From Bugula neritina (Eukaryota > Bryozoa > Gymnolaemata > Cheilostomatida > Bugulidae): 64,000 nt of DNA. This document shows positions 35,701 to 46,577 of the stretch, piece by piece; position 1 is the first letter of the stretch, and every line of letters begins with the position of its first letter. The stretch is from contig OZ037767.1 in the NCBI GenBank assembly GCA_964035545.1, positions 17,230,781-17,294,780 of the forward strand. Reading direction: 5' to 3'. The notes under the pieces are model-generated. The model was not told where the DNA came from. It did not search any database and saw only the letters and a list, made by a program, of their open reading frames with translations. The position numbers and the translations under genes were made by a program.

Positions 35701-38700
35701 AAAGTTCATAATTATAATTGGTGAAAAAGTGAACAATTGTTACAATTAGTTTGCATTCTTTGAAACTGGTCATTATTAGCTATTATTAATGAGTTAGACT
35801 GGTAAAACTGGTGAGAGAAGACAACTATACTGACAATATATCTGATGAATAAATATTTATATGCAGTATATAACAAATGACACTGTCACTGACACTGTTA
35901 ATATATCATTATGTTACAATGAGCCATTGGTGAGCATAGATGTACAGCTATGAAAAACTCACTAGGTAGAGGGAAATATCACAGTAAAAAAAACTAGACA
36001 TTCATCAGCTAAAAATATTTTTTATTGTCTAGATTTTCTGCCATAAAATTGTCTGTAAAACACATTAATGTAAATCTGAAAAGTTGAACTCACTTTGAAC
36101 TCTGTGTTCTGCTTCATCCTGACACTGTTTAAGGTAAGACACGGTGTTTGTTTTCCCTCTTCTTTCTGCAACACTTAAAGGAGTCTCATTCTTTGTGTTG
36201 TGAGTTTGGAGTAGCTCTAGTTGCTGTTTAGCACTAAGTTTATCCATCAGTAGTTTGATTATTTGTGTGTCACCTCTCCATGCTGCATCATGTATAGCTG
36301 TATCACCACCCCTACTCTGTATCTTGAGTAGCTCCACCTTCTGATCTACTGACACACCATCTACTAGGTATTTGATCGTATCTGTGTGTCCCTTACATGC
36401 TGCACTGTGTATAGCTGTATAACCATAACTACCCTGTATCTTGAGTAGCTCCACCTTCTGATCTACTGATACACCATCTAGTAAATATTCGATAGTGTCT
36501 GTGTGACGTCCCTGTGCTGCACTGTGTACAGCTGTATCACCATCACTACTCTGTATCTTGAGTAGCTCCACCTTCTGATCTACTGATACACCATCTACTA
36601 GGTATTTGATAGTGTCTGTGTGACGTCCCCGTGCTGCACCGTGTATAGCTGTACTACCATAACTACTCTGTATCTTGAGTAGCTCTACCTTCTGATCTAC
36701 TGACACACCATCTACTAGGTATTTGATAGTGTCTGTGTGACCTTCCCATGCTGCACTGTGTATGGCTGTACTATCATAACTATTCTGTATCTTGAGTAGC
36801 TCCACCTTCTGATCTACTGATACACCATCTACTAGGTATTTGATAGTGTCTGTGTGACGTCCCCGTGCTGCACTGTGTACAGCTGTATCGCCATCACTAC
36901 TCTGTATCTTGAGTAGCTCCACCTTCTGATCTACTGATACACCATCTACTAGGTATTTGATAGTGTCTGTGTGACGTCCCCGTGCTGCACCGTGTATAGC
37001 TGTACTACCATAACTACTCTGTATCTTGAGTAGCTCTACCTTCTGATCTACTGACACACCATCTACTAGGTATTTGATAGTGTCTGTGTGACCTTCCCAT
37101 GCTGCACTGTGTATGGCTGTACTATCATAACTATTCTGTATCTTGAGTAGCTCTACCTTCTGATCTACTGATACACCATCTACTAGGTATTTGATAGTGT
37201 CCAAGTGACCTCCCCGTGCTGCCTCATGTATAGCTGTATCACCATTACTACTCTGTATCTTGAGTAACTCTACCTTCTGATCTACTGATACACCATCTAC
37301 TAGGTATTTGATAGTGTCTGTGTGACGTCCCCGTGCTGCACCGTGTATAGCTGTACTACCATAACTACTCTGTACCTTGAGTAGCTCCACCTTCTGATCT
37401 ACTGACACACCATCTACTAGGTATTTGATAGTGTCTGTGTGACCTCCCCATACTGCACTGTGTATGGCTGTACTATCATAACTATTCTGTATCTTGAGTA
37501 GCTCCACCTTCTGATCTACTGATACACCATCTAGTAGGTATTTGATAGTGTCCAAGTGACCTCCCCGTGCTGCACTGTGTACAGCTGTATCACCATCACT
37601 ACTCTGTATCTTGAGTAGCTCCACGTTCTGATCTACTGATACACCATCTACTAGGTATTTGATAGTGTCTGTGTGACGTCCCCGTGCTGCACCGTGTATA
37701 GCTGTACTACCATAACTACTCTGTATCTTGAGTAGCTCTACCTTCTGATCTACTGACACACCATCTACTAGGTATTTGATAGTGTCTGTGTGACCTTCCC
37801 ATGCTGCACTGTGTATGGCTGTACTATCATAACTATTCTGTATCTTGAGTAGCTCCACCTTCTGATCTACTGATACACCATCTACTAGGTATTTGATAGT
37901 GTCTGTGTGACGTCCCCGTGCTGCACTGTGTACAGCTGTATCGCCATCACTACTCTGTATCTTGAGTAGCTCCACCTTCTGATCTACTGATACACCATCT
38001 ACTAGGTATTTGATGGTGTCTGTGTGACGTCCCCATGCTGCACCGTGTATAGCTGTACTACCATAACTACTCTGTACCTTGAGTAGCTCCACCTTCTGAT
38101 CTACTGACACACCATCTACTAGGTATTTGATAGTGTCCAAGTGACCTCCCCATGCTGCACTGTGTATGGCTGTACTATCATAACTATTCTGTATCTTGAG
38201 TAGCTCTACCTTCTGATCTACTGATACACCATCTACTAGGTATTTGATAGTGTCCAAGTGACCTCCCCGTGCTGCCTCATGTATAGCTGTATCACCATTA
38301 CTACTCTGTATCTTGAGTAACTCTACCTTCTGATCTACTGATACACCATCTACTAGGTATTTGATAGTGTCTGTGTGACGTCCCCGTGCTGCACCGTGTA
38401 TAGCTGTACTACCATAACTACTCTGTACCTTGAGTAGCTCCACCTTCTGATCTACTGACACACCATCTACTAGGTATTTGATAGTGTCTGTGTGACCTCC
38501 CCATACTGCACTGTGTATGGCTGTACTATCATAACTATTCTGTATCTTGAGTAGCTCCACCTTCTGATCTACTGATACACCATCTAGTAGGTATTTGATA
38601 GTGTCCAAGTGACCTCCCCGTGCTGCACTGTGTACAGCTGTATCACCATTACTACTCTGTATCTTGAGTAGCTCTACCTTCTCATCTACTGATACGCCAT

Positions 38701-38902
38701 CTAATAGATCCTTGATAGTGTATTCGTGACCTTTCTCAGCTGCACTCTGTAGTGTCCCATTCTTACTCAACAGTCTACATCTCTCTTCTACTGATACATG
38801 TGGAAGACAAGAGTTTAAGGCTCTAGTAATGGTGGCCTCTGCAGACCGACCTCTTTCTATTTTAGATAATGTTTCTCGCAGCTGTCGTGTTTTATCAGAC
38901 AT
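32732..38902 (-). CDS. Ankyrin array / Ser-Thr-Pro linker / ubiquitin-like / helical protein, copy A
   Basis: Eight exons join in phase: 38902-36094, 35446-34685, 34479-34303, 34207-34061, 33936-33847, 33522-33451, 33267-33092 and 32872-32732 (TAA), giving 1457 aa. Exon 1 (about 936 aa) opens MSDKTRQLRETLSKI and carries about 22 ankyrin-type units of 39 aa with the core DGVSVDQKVELLKIQ...TAIHSAA...HTDTIKYL. Exons 2-3 are a Ser/Thr/Pro/Gln-rich disordered linker. Residues about 1250-1328 look like a ubiquitin-like beta-grasp fold (KLTLKIKSGNKIFPF; VTCLVLNDG; DIPFSVVVGDQRTLV). The C-terminus (about 1353-1457) is helical (QAIQLMEYVHKQL; IDRFRYIYYLSVLDKDKLDE; VVGNWMDSSKKGG). The first six junctions are phase 1. 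The donor after 34303 is GC, not GT. An in-frame TAA just before the ATG fixes the start. I recognise the ankyrin part only; the function is unknown. Confidence 0.82.
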
Positions 38903-38934
38903 TTAAATTTCTAAAATTATTATTTTAAAAGCAT

Positions 38935-39030
38935 TACATACTATATATACTATATACACTATATATACTATATACTATAATATACTATATACTATATACT
39001 ATATACTATATACTATATACTACATACTTA
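38935..39030. repeat. ACTATATAT satellite, block A
   Basis: Short array of ACTATATAC/T units directly upstream of the copy A start codon. The equivalent in block B (57785-58005) is more than twice as long. Confidence 0.75.
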
Positions 39031-39152
39031 TATAATATACACTATACACTGCTACTATATATTATAAAACGGAAAACACTATAATTTCAATTAACTGAGT
39101 AGAATACAAGTATAGTTGTTGAGAACTTCAATAGTAAAGTTGAAAAACATGC

Positions 39153-39741
39153 TGTATTGTAGTGGTTGGGGGAAGCATACCCCCCCCCCAGCTAAACATT
39201 GACTATATATAATATGATGCAACTAATGTCAAGGACGACAACTCCGCAAGCCACGCAGCAACTCCATGCGACGCCCTGCGCTACTCTTTACGGTGAACAC
39301 TGCCGGAACTTTACCCCATCTAATCAGAAGCAACTCTCTGTATATAAACTATACCTTCAGGCACCGCACTAGTCTTGGCAGTGACAGTTAGATAAATAGG
39401 TTAACTGTATGTATAGCAATTTCATGGATTATATTCCTTTTCTCTTTTATACTTATTCTTGATTTTATCGTGCGTAATTTCCTAACAATACAGTTCTCTT
39501 GTTAAACGATCAATTAGTCTGGTTCTGTTCTAGTGGCACGCTGAGAACTAAGCCTATAAAAATAGGCTATTAGACAGCTGCACTGTCATGTTACCAGGAG
39601 TTGCCCTATACCAGCCATTGTATAGCCGAGATAGCTGCAAGCTAACACAAATATAAACCCGGAAAAACATAGTGAATGCCCTCGTACATCTAGAAGCTTC
39701 GTACTGGTAAGACTTGATATCACGATATGGCGCAGTCAGCA
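39153..39741 (+). mobile_element. Probable solo LTR or LTR-retroelement fragment, block A
   Basis: A segment from TGTATTGTAGTGG to GATATCA (39722) has a TATATAAAC box near 39345. It is followed by TGGCGCAGTCAGCA at 39728-39741, which resembles a primer-binding site for a tRNASer-type 3' end. No internal region with gag or pol follows. The same fragment is at 58122-58710. A 62-aa antisense frame conserved in both (MLTAPYRDIKSYQ...) is not credible as a gene. Confidence 0.35.
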
Positions 39742-39867
39742 TTTTACCGAACTTACCAGTGAGAAACTCTTTCTGTCCTTACAACTATAGACAGTGGATA
39801 AATACTCTCTTCAGTTTATCATAATCAGTTGCAAGTGCTTTGAATATAATACAATAATATAAATGTA

Positions 39868-41293
39868 GTGTAATGTAGTGTAACGTAGTGTAGTGTAGTG
39901 TAGTGTAGTGTAGTGTAGTGTAGTGTAGTGTAGTGTAGTGTATTGTAGTGTGGCGTGGTGTGGTGTGGTGTGGTGTGGTGTGGTGTGGTGTGGTGTAGTG
40001 TAGTGTAGTGTAGTGTAGTGTAGTGTAGGGTAGTGTCGTGTAGTGTAGTGTAGTGTAGTGTACGTAGTGTTGTGTAGTGTAGTGTAGTGTAGTGTAGCGT
40101 AGTGTAGTGTAATGTAGTGTAGTGTAGTGTAGTGTAGTGTAGTGTAGTGTAGTGTAGTGTATTGTAGTGTAGTGTAATGTAGTGTAGTGTAGTGTAACGT
40201 AGTGTAGTGTGGTGTAGTGTATTGTAGTGTAGTGTATTGTAGTGTGGTGTAGTGTAGTATGGTGTAGTGTAGTGTAGTGTAGTGTAGTGTAGTGTAGTGT
40301 AGTGTAGTGTAGTGTAGTGTAGTGTAGTGTAGTGTAATGTAGTGTAGTGTGGTGTAGTGTAGTGTAGTGTGGTGTGGTGTGGTGTAGTGTAGTGTAGTGT
40401 GGTGTAGTGTAGTGTGGTGTGGTGTGGTGTGGTGTAGGGTAGTGTCGTGTAGTGTAGTGTAGTGTAGTGTAGTGTCGTGTAGTGTGGTGTAGTTTAGTGT
40501 AGCGCGGTGTAGTGTAGTGTGGTGTGGTGTGGTGTGGTGTGGTGTGGTGTGGTGTGGTGTGGTGTAGTGTAGTGTAGTGTAGTGTAGTGTAGTGTAGTGT
40601 AGTGTAGTGTAGTGTAGTGTAGTGCAGTGTATTGTAGTGTAGTGTAGTGTAGTGTATTGTAGTGTAGTGTAGTGTATTGTAGTGTAGTGTAGTGTAGTGT
40701 CGTGTAGTGTGGTGTAGTTTAGTGTAGCGTGGTGTAGTGTGGTGTGGTGTGGTGTAGTGTAGTGTAGTGTAGTGTAGTGTAGTGTAGTGTAGTGTAGTGT
40801 AGTGTAGTGTAGTGTAGTGTAGTGTAGTGTAGTGTAGTGTAGTGTAGTGTAGTGTAGTGTAGTGTAGTGTAGTGTAGTGTAGTGTAGTGTCGTGTCGTGT
40901 CGTGTCGTGTCGTGTCGTGTCGTGTCGTGTCGTGTCGTGTCGTGTCGTGTCGTGTCGTGTCGTGTCGTGTCGTGTCGTGTCGTGTCGTGTCGTGTCGTGT
41001 CGTGTCGTGTCGTGTCGTGTCGTGTCGTGTCGTGTCGTGTCGTGTCGTGTCGTGTCGTGTCGTGTCGTGTCGTGTAGTGTAGTGTAGTGTAGTGTAGTGT
41101 AGTGTAGTGTAGTGTAGTGTAGTGTAGTGTAGTGTAGTGTAGTGTAGTGTAGTGTAGTGTAGTGTAGTGTAGTGTAGTGTAGTGTAGTGTAGTGTAGTGT
41201 AGTGCAGTGTATTGTAGTGTAGTGTAGTGTAGTGTAGTGTAGTGTATTGTAGTGTAGTGTATTGTAGTGTAGTGTGGTGTAGTGTAGTGTAGT
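39868..41293. repeat. Pentanucleotide TGTAG satellite with a TGTCG block
   Basis: About 1.4 kb of (TGTAG)n with variants TGTGG, TGTAA, TGTAT and TGTCG. From 40889 to about 41073 every unit is TGTCG, an uninterrupted run of about 37 units. Because the 5-bp unit lacks stops in most frames, it yields long false ORFs (Leu-His-Tyr-Thr-Thr repeats). Confidence 0.95.
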
Positions 41294-41599
41294 CAGTAAA
41301 ATGTTTATGCATTTATTTTCAATGGACAAAGACAGCAACATGGGACTAACATTCACGGTGCTGATCTTTTTATTAGTATAGTAGTAGTGTACTAATATTA
41401 CTAGAGTTACTATATACACTACATACTATTTTATGTCATATTAACAAATTTACTAACTTCATATGGTAGTGACTATTCTATTATCATACTTGGTGGTTAG
41501 TTTGTCTGCAACTTTGGACACTGAAGTCCTAGAGTATCTCAATGAATAGTACGTATTTGTATTATGTAACTATAGTAAGTATAGTAGTAAATGTGAAAA

Positions 41600-42492
41600 A
41601 ATAACTCTACTATACACTGATTATACTGATCATACTATACACTAAAGTATACTATACTATGCTATACACTGATTATACTGATCATACTATACACTAAAGT
41701 ATACTATACTATGCTATACACTGATTATACTGATCATACTATACACTAAAGTATACTATACTATCCTATACACTGATTATACTGATCATACTATACACTA
41801 AAGTATACTATACTATGCTATACACTGATTATACTGATCATACTATACACTAAAGTATACTATACTATGCTATACACTGATTATACTGATCATACTATAC
41901 ACTAAAGTATACTATACTATGCTATACACTGATTATACTGATCATACTATACACTAAAGTATACTATACTATGCTATACACTGATTATACTGATCATACT
42001 ATACACTAAAGTATACTATACTATGCTATACACTGATTATACTGATCATACTATACACTAAAGTATACTATACTATGCTATACACTGATTATACTGATCA
42101 TACTATACACTAAAGTATACTATACTATGCTATACACTGATTATACTGATCATACTATACACTAAAGTATACTATACTATGCTATACACTGATCTTACTG
42201 ATCATACTATACACTAAAGTATACTATACTATGCTATACACTGATTATACTGATCACACTATACACTAAAGTATACTATACTATGCTATACACTGATTAT
42301 ACTGATCATACTATACACTAAAGTATACTATACTATGCTATACACTGATTATACTGATCATACTATACACTAAAGTATACTATACTATGCTATACACTGA
42401 TTATACTGATCATACTATACACTAAAGTATACTATACTATGCTATACACTGATTATACTGATCATACTATACACTAAAGTATACTATACTAT
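41600..42492. repeat. 52-bp satellite, about 17 copies
   Basis: Very homogeneous units made of ACTATACACTAAAGTATACT, ATACTATGCTATACACTGAT and TATACTGATCAT. The array is interrupted by the Gypsy element and resumes at 50761 for three more units. Confidence 0.95.
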
Positions 42493-42801
42493 TGTTATAT
42501 TTTTCAGATTTAGGGTTTATATGCTATATCCAGAGAGTCTAATTACTTGCTATAGAACTGCACCAGGATAAGTCGAGTGAACGAGTATATATTTTACACA
42601 CAATAATACATTATAAAAACGATACAAACACATCTGACAATTTACACATCTAGTCTATTCAGCACTCTAACTTCGACTGAGTTAGCAGCGGGAAACTATA
42701 ATTGCTGCTAACTATTAAACATGCTAATTGGCTATCCATTGTTCCGGGTCAATTACGCGACCCTACATGTTGTGCTGCTGGTAGCTCCACGAGCCACCAC
42801 A
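42493..42801 (-). repeat. 3' LTR of the Gypsy element
   Basis: 309 bp, bounded by TG and CA. It pairs with 50454-50760. The left flank ends in the target duplication CTAT. Confidence 0.93.
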
Positions 42802-42812
42802 CCGCCCCCACC
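42802..42812 (-). other. Polypurine tract of the Gypsy element
   Basis: GGTGGGGGCGG on the minus strand sits immediately before the 3' LTR, the place where plus-strand DNA synthesis is primed in LTR elements. One pyrimidine pair interrupts it. Confidence 0.6.
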
Positions 42813-43826
42813 AGCAGAAAGCCCTCTTTCTGATATATAAAAAAAACGTTCATTATTAACCACATACATCAGTAGACCAAAATAATACATAACACATATA
42901 AAGATACATAATAACAGACAGAGTCATTATAACAGCCGGTTACATACAATTGACCAGCTATAGAGGAGGAATACCGGCTAGTTGTAGTATTGGACAAGGA
43001 GTAGGCCTGTCGAGCAGTCAAGCATTTACATGACATCCTTGTTTCTTCCAAGAGGACGAAGTTGTGGATTATTCCGGGTAGCAGAACTAGAGTCCTTGTT
43101 GGGCACGCCGGTGCTTGGCTTGGCAGGTACGTACACAGGATAGTTAAGGGCAACCTTTTAGCTGCAACTGCCTTGATGAGGTTTGCATTGTAATCATATA
43201 AGAATTCAGTACCAGTAAAATAAAATCTCACCCAATTGTGCTAGAGTCAAAATTTAAAAACTATGTTGTAGATCTTCTTTTTCTCCAGTGCAAGTTTTTT
43301 GGAAATTTCAATTTTCATTTTTTTTGCAAAGTTATAGACAAAAAACTGCCCAATTTTGGCCAATTTTGCCTGAAAAGCTGACTTTTCAGTGCCAGTAAAA
43401 TATCTCAGCAGCAAAGCATGATATCTGAATAAAAATTGCACTGCTGGAATCCTGAGATATTTCTCCAGTGTAAGTTTTTTTCTTTTTCCAATAACTCTTC
43501 TAGATTGCCCATAAATTGGTGATTTATACACCGAAAATGCTATATTTTTTCACAGATAATTAGCAGTGCGCAGCACTTCACGCTTCAATGAGCACGTAGG
43601 GATGAGAAGATATTGGCGCGTACATGCTAATTACAGGCTTGCTAGCTGGCAGGCTATAATGAATAGCTTGCTTTGTACTTTGTTTATGTAGCGCCTATAA
43701 TGGAATGTTGATAGATAATGCAGCCCTAATGCAGGTTGCTGCTTATTGGTTGTAGTTTGATCTTAGGCTAAACAATTGCAAGTAGGCAGCACGCATGCCA
43801 CCCGCAGAGCAATATTATTCAAGAAC
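42813..43826. other. Gypsy 3' non-coding region
   Basis: About 1 kb between the zinc-finger ORF and the polypurine tract. It contains two diverged direct copies of a segment with TTTCTCCAGTGNAAGTTTTTT (near 43282 and 43460) and of GTGCCAGTAAAATATCTCA-like sequence. Minus-strand frames of 94 and 120 codons exist but show no motif. Confidence 0.55.
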
Positions 43827-44705
43827 CTAAACTACATTTTGAGAGAAATTTATGATATTGTTAGTGAGGATGCCCTTAACTATCCTGTGTAGTTTCCGTT
43901 TAATCTGGCCTACTGATCCTTTTAGTTGGAAAAGCCCCGTCGTAGTATTAAGTAGATCTGGTGCTAACTGGGTAAGTTCTTCTTGTAGTCGAAGGAGGCG
44001 TTCCTCTACTGTGGCCAGGCGAACTGGGTCTGGGGACGGTGTCCGTCTGCGGCGCAGAGGGGGACTGGGAGACCTGGTTCGTCTCTTCATCGGGGTAGGG
44101 AAGACCTCTCCTTCTTCTGGATAGGCAAACTCGTCGGGGGTGTACACCATCTGAGGGCGGTCAGATACCAATGGGGATTGTTGTCTGGCATAGTCTAATA
44201 CGCGTTGGAAACCCGAGGTCAGGACGGCCAACAACATTGTCTTCTTTACTAGGGGTCGTATCAGGGTGAGGAATTCCGGATAGAGCTTGGCATCGACCAC
44301 ATAATTCTCTCCAGAGAAACAGCCTGCCGCTCGATGTCTGGTGACGGGGTAGGGGTAAACATCATTGTATCCGCAGGGGCAGAATGTGAGTAGGAGATGG
44401 GCGTTGACATGTAGCTTCAAGGAGCGGTGAGAGGCACATTCTTCGCCACAAATCTGGCATCGCGTCCGTCCTCTGGACCCCCAGGCCGTTTCTATTTCCT
44501 CCTCTGTTTCTGGAGACACCCACCGCCAACGGCGGCGCAGCGGCTCGGGTCGGTCACCATTGGCATACTCCTCAGGATGCGGAGCGGGAAGTGCTCTATC
44601 CCGTACCCTGGTTGTAGCGGGTCGAGTGTAATCTGAAAAAGTTTCAACAGTGTTAATACAGTACACTGCCGTGTTGTCAGCTTGAATAGCTTGGCAACTC
44701 CTCAT
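43827..44705 (-). CDS. Extra Gypsy ORF with C2H2-type zinc fingers
   Basis: A 292-codon frame lies between integrase and the 3' LTR, where some Gypsy elements carry env. It encodes a classical finger CQICGEECASHRSLKLHVNAH (C-x2-C-x12-H-x3-H), then a second Cys/His cluster (CPCGYNDVYPYPVTRHRAAG), then an Arg/Ser/Pro-rich segment (KRRTRSPSPPLRRRRTPSP) and a coiled-coil-like stretch (VEERLLRLQEELTQL). There is no signal peptide or membrane segment, so it is not an envelope protein. A consensus-like acceptor (CTTTTTCAG) about 70 bp inside the frame suggests expression from a spliced transcript, with the true N-terminus then starting at DYTRPATTRVRD. A nucleic-acid-binding role is inferred from the fingers. 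Confidence 0.7.
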   Translation of the reverse strand: MRSCQAIQADNTAVYCINTVETFSDYTRPATTRVRDRALPAPHPEEYANGDRPEPLRRRWRWVSPETEEEIETAWGSRGRTRCQICGEECASHRSLKLHVNAHLLLTFCPCGYNDVYPYPVTRHRAAGCFSGENYVVDAKLYPEFLTLIRPLVKKTMLLAVLTSGFQRVLDYARQQSPLVSDRPQMVYTPDEFAYPEEGEVFPTPMKRRTRSPSPPLRRRRTPSPDPVRLATVEERLLRLQEELTQLAPDLLNTTTGLFQLKGSVGQIKRKLHRIVKGILTNNIINFSQNVV

Positions 44706-45193
44706 TCAGTTACCTCGTAGATATTTATGGTAGTGAATAGTCAGATAGAACACGTATTGCAATGAGATTATAACAAATCTCTAAGTCAAACTGAGTTCTT
44801 ACTACGGTATTTCACTAACCTATCTCCAGCTCGATTGACTCAGTGAGTCGGAGCTGAGCGATGCAATCTAGTTTCCATATTAAGATATAGTTAACTCACC
44901 CCACGATCTGTTGTCGTAAGACATACTAAATGTGTGAAATGGTTTGAACTACTGCTTAGAAATACGTCTACTCCTGACTGCATCAGCGTATGAAAAGATC
45001 GAGCAACGTGGTTGGGGTGCGTGATTAAGACTTTGTGCACCCGGCGGATGAATTTTGTTTCTATTTCCGCCGATACAAAAGTTGATATTTTCGTGGTGTT
45101 GACAACTCCCACATTTGCTCGATACTTTTCTCGTACAATTTTCCCCTAGACTTTCATATGCGCCGCTTCTAACGCAGTCGCATACGAAGTCCT

Positions 45194-46576
45194 TCAAGTA
45201 TGCGGGGGGTTGCCTCGTACGCTGCCCTTTTCTAGGGGGGGTGACACGCTCGCCGGTTCGTTAGTAGGGGCCTCTAATGGCGTCTCTACTTCACCGTTAG
45301 TGGTCACCTCTTCTTGTTCTCCGGATGGAGCCCCTCCCTCCGTGGGGGTTTGCACTTCCGGAACCGGCTCGGTTTCTGGAAGTGATGGAATTAGACTTGG
45401 CGGTGGCGGACACGCTTCCGTTGGCAAAAGCTGTCGCTCCTCTCTCACCAAGTTTTCTTCCTGCGGTATGACCACTTCGTATTCAGGTCCATGCCGCCGT
45501 CGCCCGCGCGTTGTTGTCTGCTTCCTGGGCTCCAACAACGGGGGGGCTTCTCCCACTGCGTCGGGGCTAGCCCAATACGGTTTCAAGCGAGACTCATTCT
45601 GGATAGACACCTGTCCTGAGCGCTCAATCTTGTACGTATGATTGGGCATAGCCTCGACGATCACGTAGGGTCTTACGAACTTAGGCTTTAGTTTGTCAGC
45701 CTGTCCGCGACGCCTACGGTAATTGACCATCCACACCTTATCTCCCGTTTGGTAGAGAGGTGGTTCATCGGAATCTTCGTGTCGCACCTTCCACTGCTGT
45801 TCGCGCAGTATATCGTGTGCGGCCTTCATCCGTTCCACTAGTTCACTGGCATACTCGTGAACCGAGTTGTCTTGCTCTGGAACGTGGTAGGTAAGATGGT
45901 CAGGGACACGGGTCTCTCTCCCGAGCATCAAGAGGTTTGGGGTTTCACCAGTACTGGTGTGTGGGGTGCTACGGTATGCACGCATGACTTGCGGCAACAC
46001 CGTATCCCATTCCTCTTGGCCTCGTCCGAGGAGGAGACTCTGGAGCGCATCACCTAGCATCCGGTTGTTGCGCTCCACCACCCCGTTACCTTGAGGGTGG
46101 TAGGGGGTGGTCCGGCTCTGATTTACTCCCCAGAGGTGGCAAAGGTCGCTCATCAGTTGAGACTGAAATTGAGCGCCTTGATCAGAGTGTATCTGTTCGG
46201 GGAGACCAAAATAACAGAATACATGTTGGTCTAGTGCCCTGGCCACTGTTGGGGCTGACGCATCTGGGATAGCCAGAGCATCCGCCCACCTAGTAAAGTG
46301 GTCGGTTAGTACTAAGATCCAACTATTGCCTCTGGGGGTCAGGGGCATGGGTCCGACCAGGTCTACAGCGACTACTTGCCAGGGCCTTCCAGCATATAGC
46401 CTCCGCCGTCCTGCTTCACCAGGGGGGCGGCTATGTTTACTGGCCTGGCAGATCTCACACTGTTTGACTCTGAGTCGGACGTCACGCTCCATTTGTGGCC
46501 AATACCACCGGAGTCGTAATTTGGATATCACTCTCTTGACCCCTGCGTGGGCCTGTTTGTGAGTATCCCAAATCAA
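45194..46576 (-). CDS. Gypsy integrase (3' part of pol)
   Basis: Frame of 460 codons with the integrase zinc-binding region (HKQAH ... CEICQASK), the catalytic core Asp in VAVDLVGPMP, Asp in IHSDQGAQFQS and Glu in GNGVVERNNRML (DDE triad complete), and a GPY/F-like C-terminal module (KFVRPYVIVEA). A Pro/Glu-rich tail follows and no chromodomain is seen. Integrase inserts the cDNA into host DNA. The frame is displaced relative to the RT frame upstream. It opens without its natural N-terminal codons, so the MIWDT start is not a real start. Confidence 0.9.
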   Translation of the reverse strand: MIWDTHKQAHAGVKRVISKLRLRWYWPQMERDVRLRVKQCEICQASKHSRPPGEAGRRRLYAGRPWQVVAVDLVGPMPLTPRGNSWILVLTDHFTRWADALAIPDASAPTVARALDQHVFCYFGLPEQIHSDQGAQFQSQLMSDLCHLWGVNQSRTTPYHPQGNGVVERNNRMLGDALQSLLLGRGQEEWDTVLPQVMRAYRSTPHTSTGETPNLLMLGRETRVPDHLTYHVPEQDNSVHEYASELVERMKAAHDILREQQWKVRHEDSDEPPLYQTGDKVWMVNYRRRRGQADKLKPKFVRPYVIVEAMPNHTYKIERSGQVSIQNESRLKPYWASPDAVGEAPPLLEPRKQTTTRGRRRHGPEYEVVIPQEENLVREERQLLPTEACPPPPSLIPSLPETEPVPEVQTPTEGGAPSGEQEEVTTNGEVETPLEAPTNEPASVSPPLEKGSVRGNPPHT

Positions 46577-46577
46577 C

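Larger units (their letters stand above)
31240..39870. repeat. Segmental duplication, block A
   Basis: The order is a conserved flank (GTCTAATAAACTGTTTAGTG near 31405), 26-bp minisatellite, the 8-exon minus-strand gene, an ACTATATAT satellite, an LTR-like fragment and a TGTAG pentamer satellite. This is repeated at about 52440-58840 (B), and from about 60720 to the window end (C). Introns as well as exons align between blocks. Confidence 0.85.

Noticed and set aside
39554-39742. 62-aa minus ORF conserved at 58523-58711
   Set aside because: Conserved only because the LTR-like fragment is duplicated; no start context, splice structure or protein motif.
39785-41419. 544-codon minus-strand ORF rich in His, Tyr and Thr
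   Set aside because: Translation of the TGTAG pentamer satellite; only the flanks differ from a 5-residue cycle.
41600-42492. Regular 52-bp repeats considered as a CRISPR array
   Set aside because: Head-to-tail units without unique spacers in a eukaryotic sequence; it is a satellite. The same reasoning applies to all other tandem arrays here.
43247-43531. 94-codon Lys-rich minus ORF in the Gypsy 3' region
   Set aside because: It overlaps internal direct repeats and shows no motif; the segment is treated as non-coding.
45210-45641. Plus-strand ORFs opposite the Gypsy genes
   Set aside because: Antisense shadows of the GC-rich integrase, pol and gag frames; no motifs.
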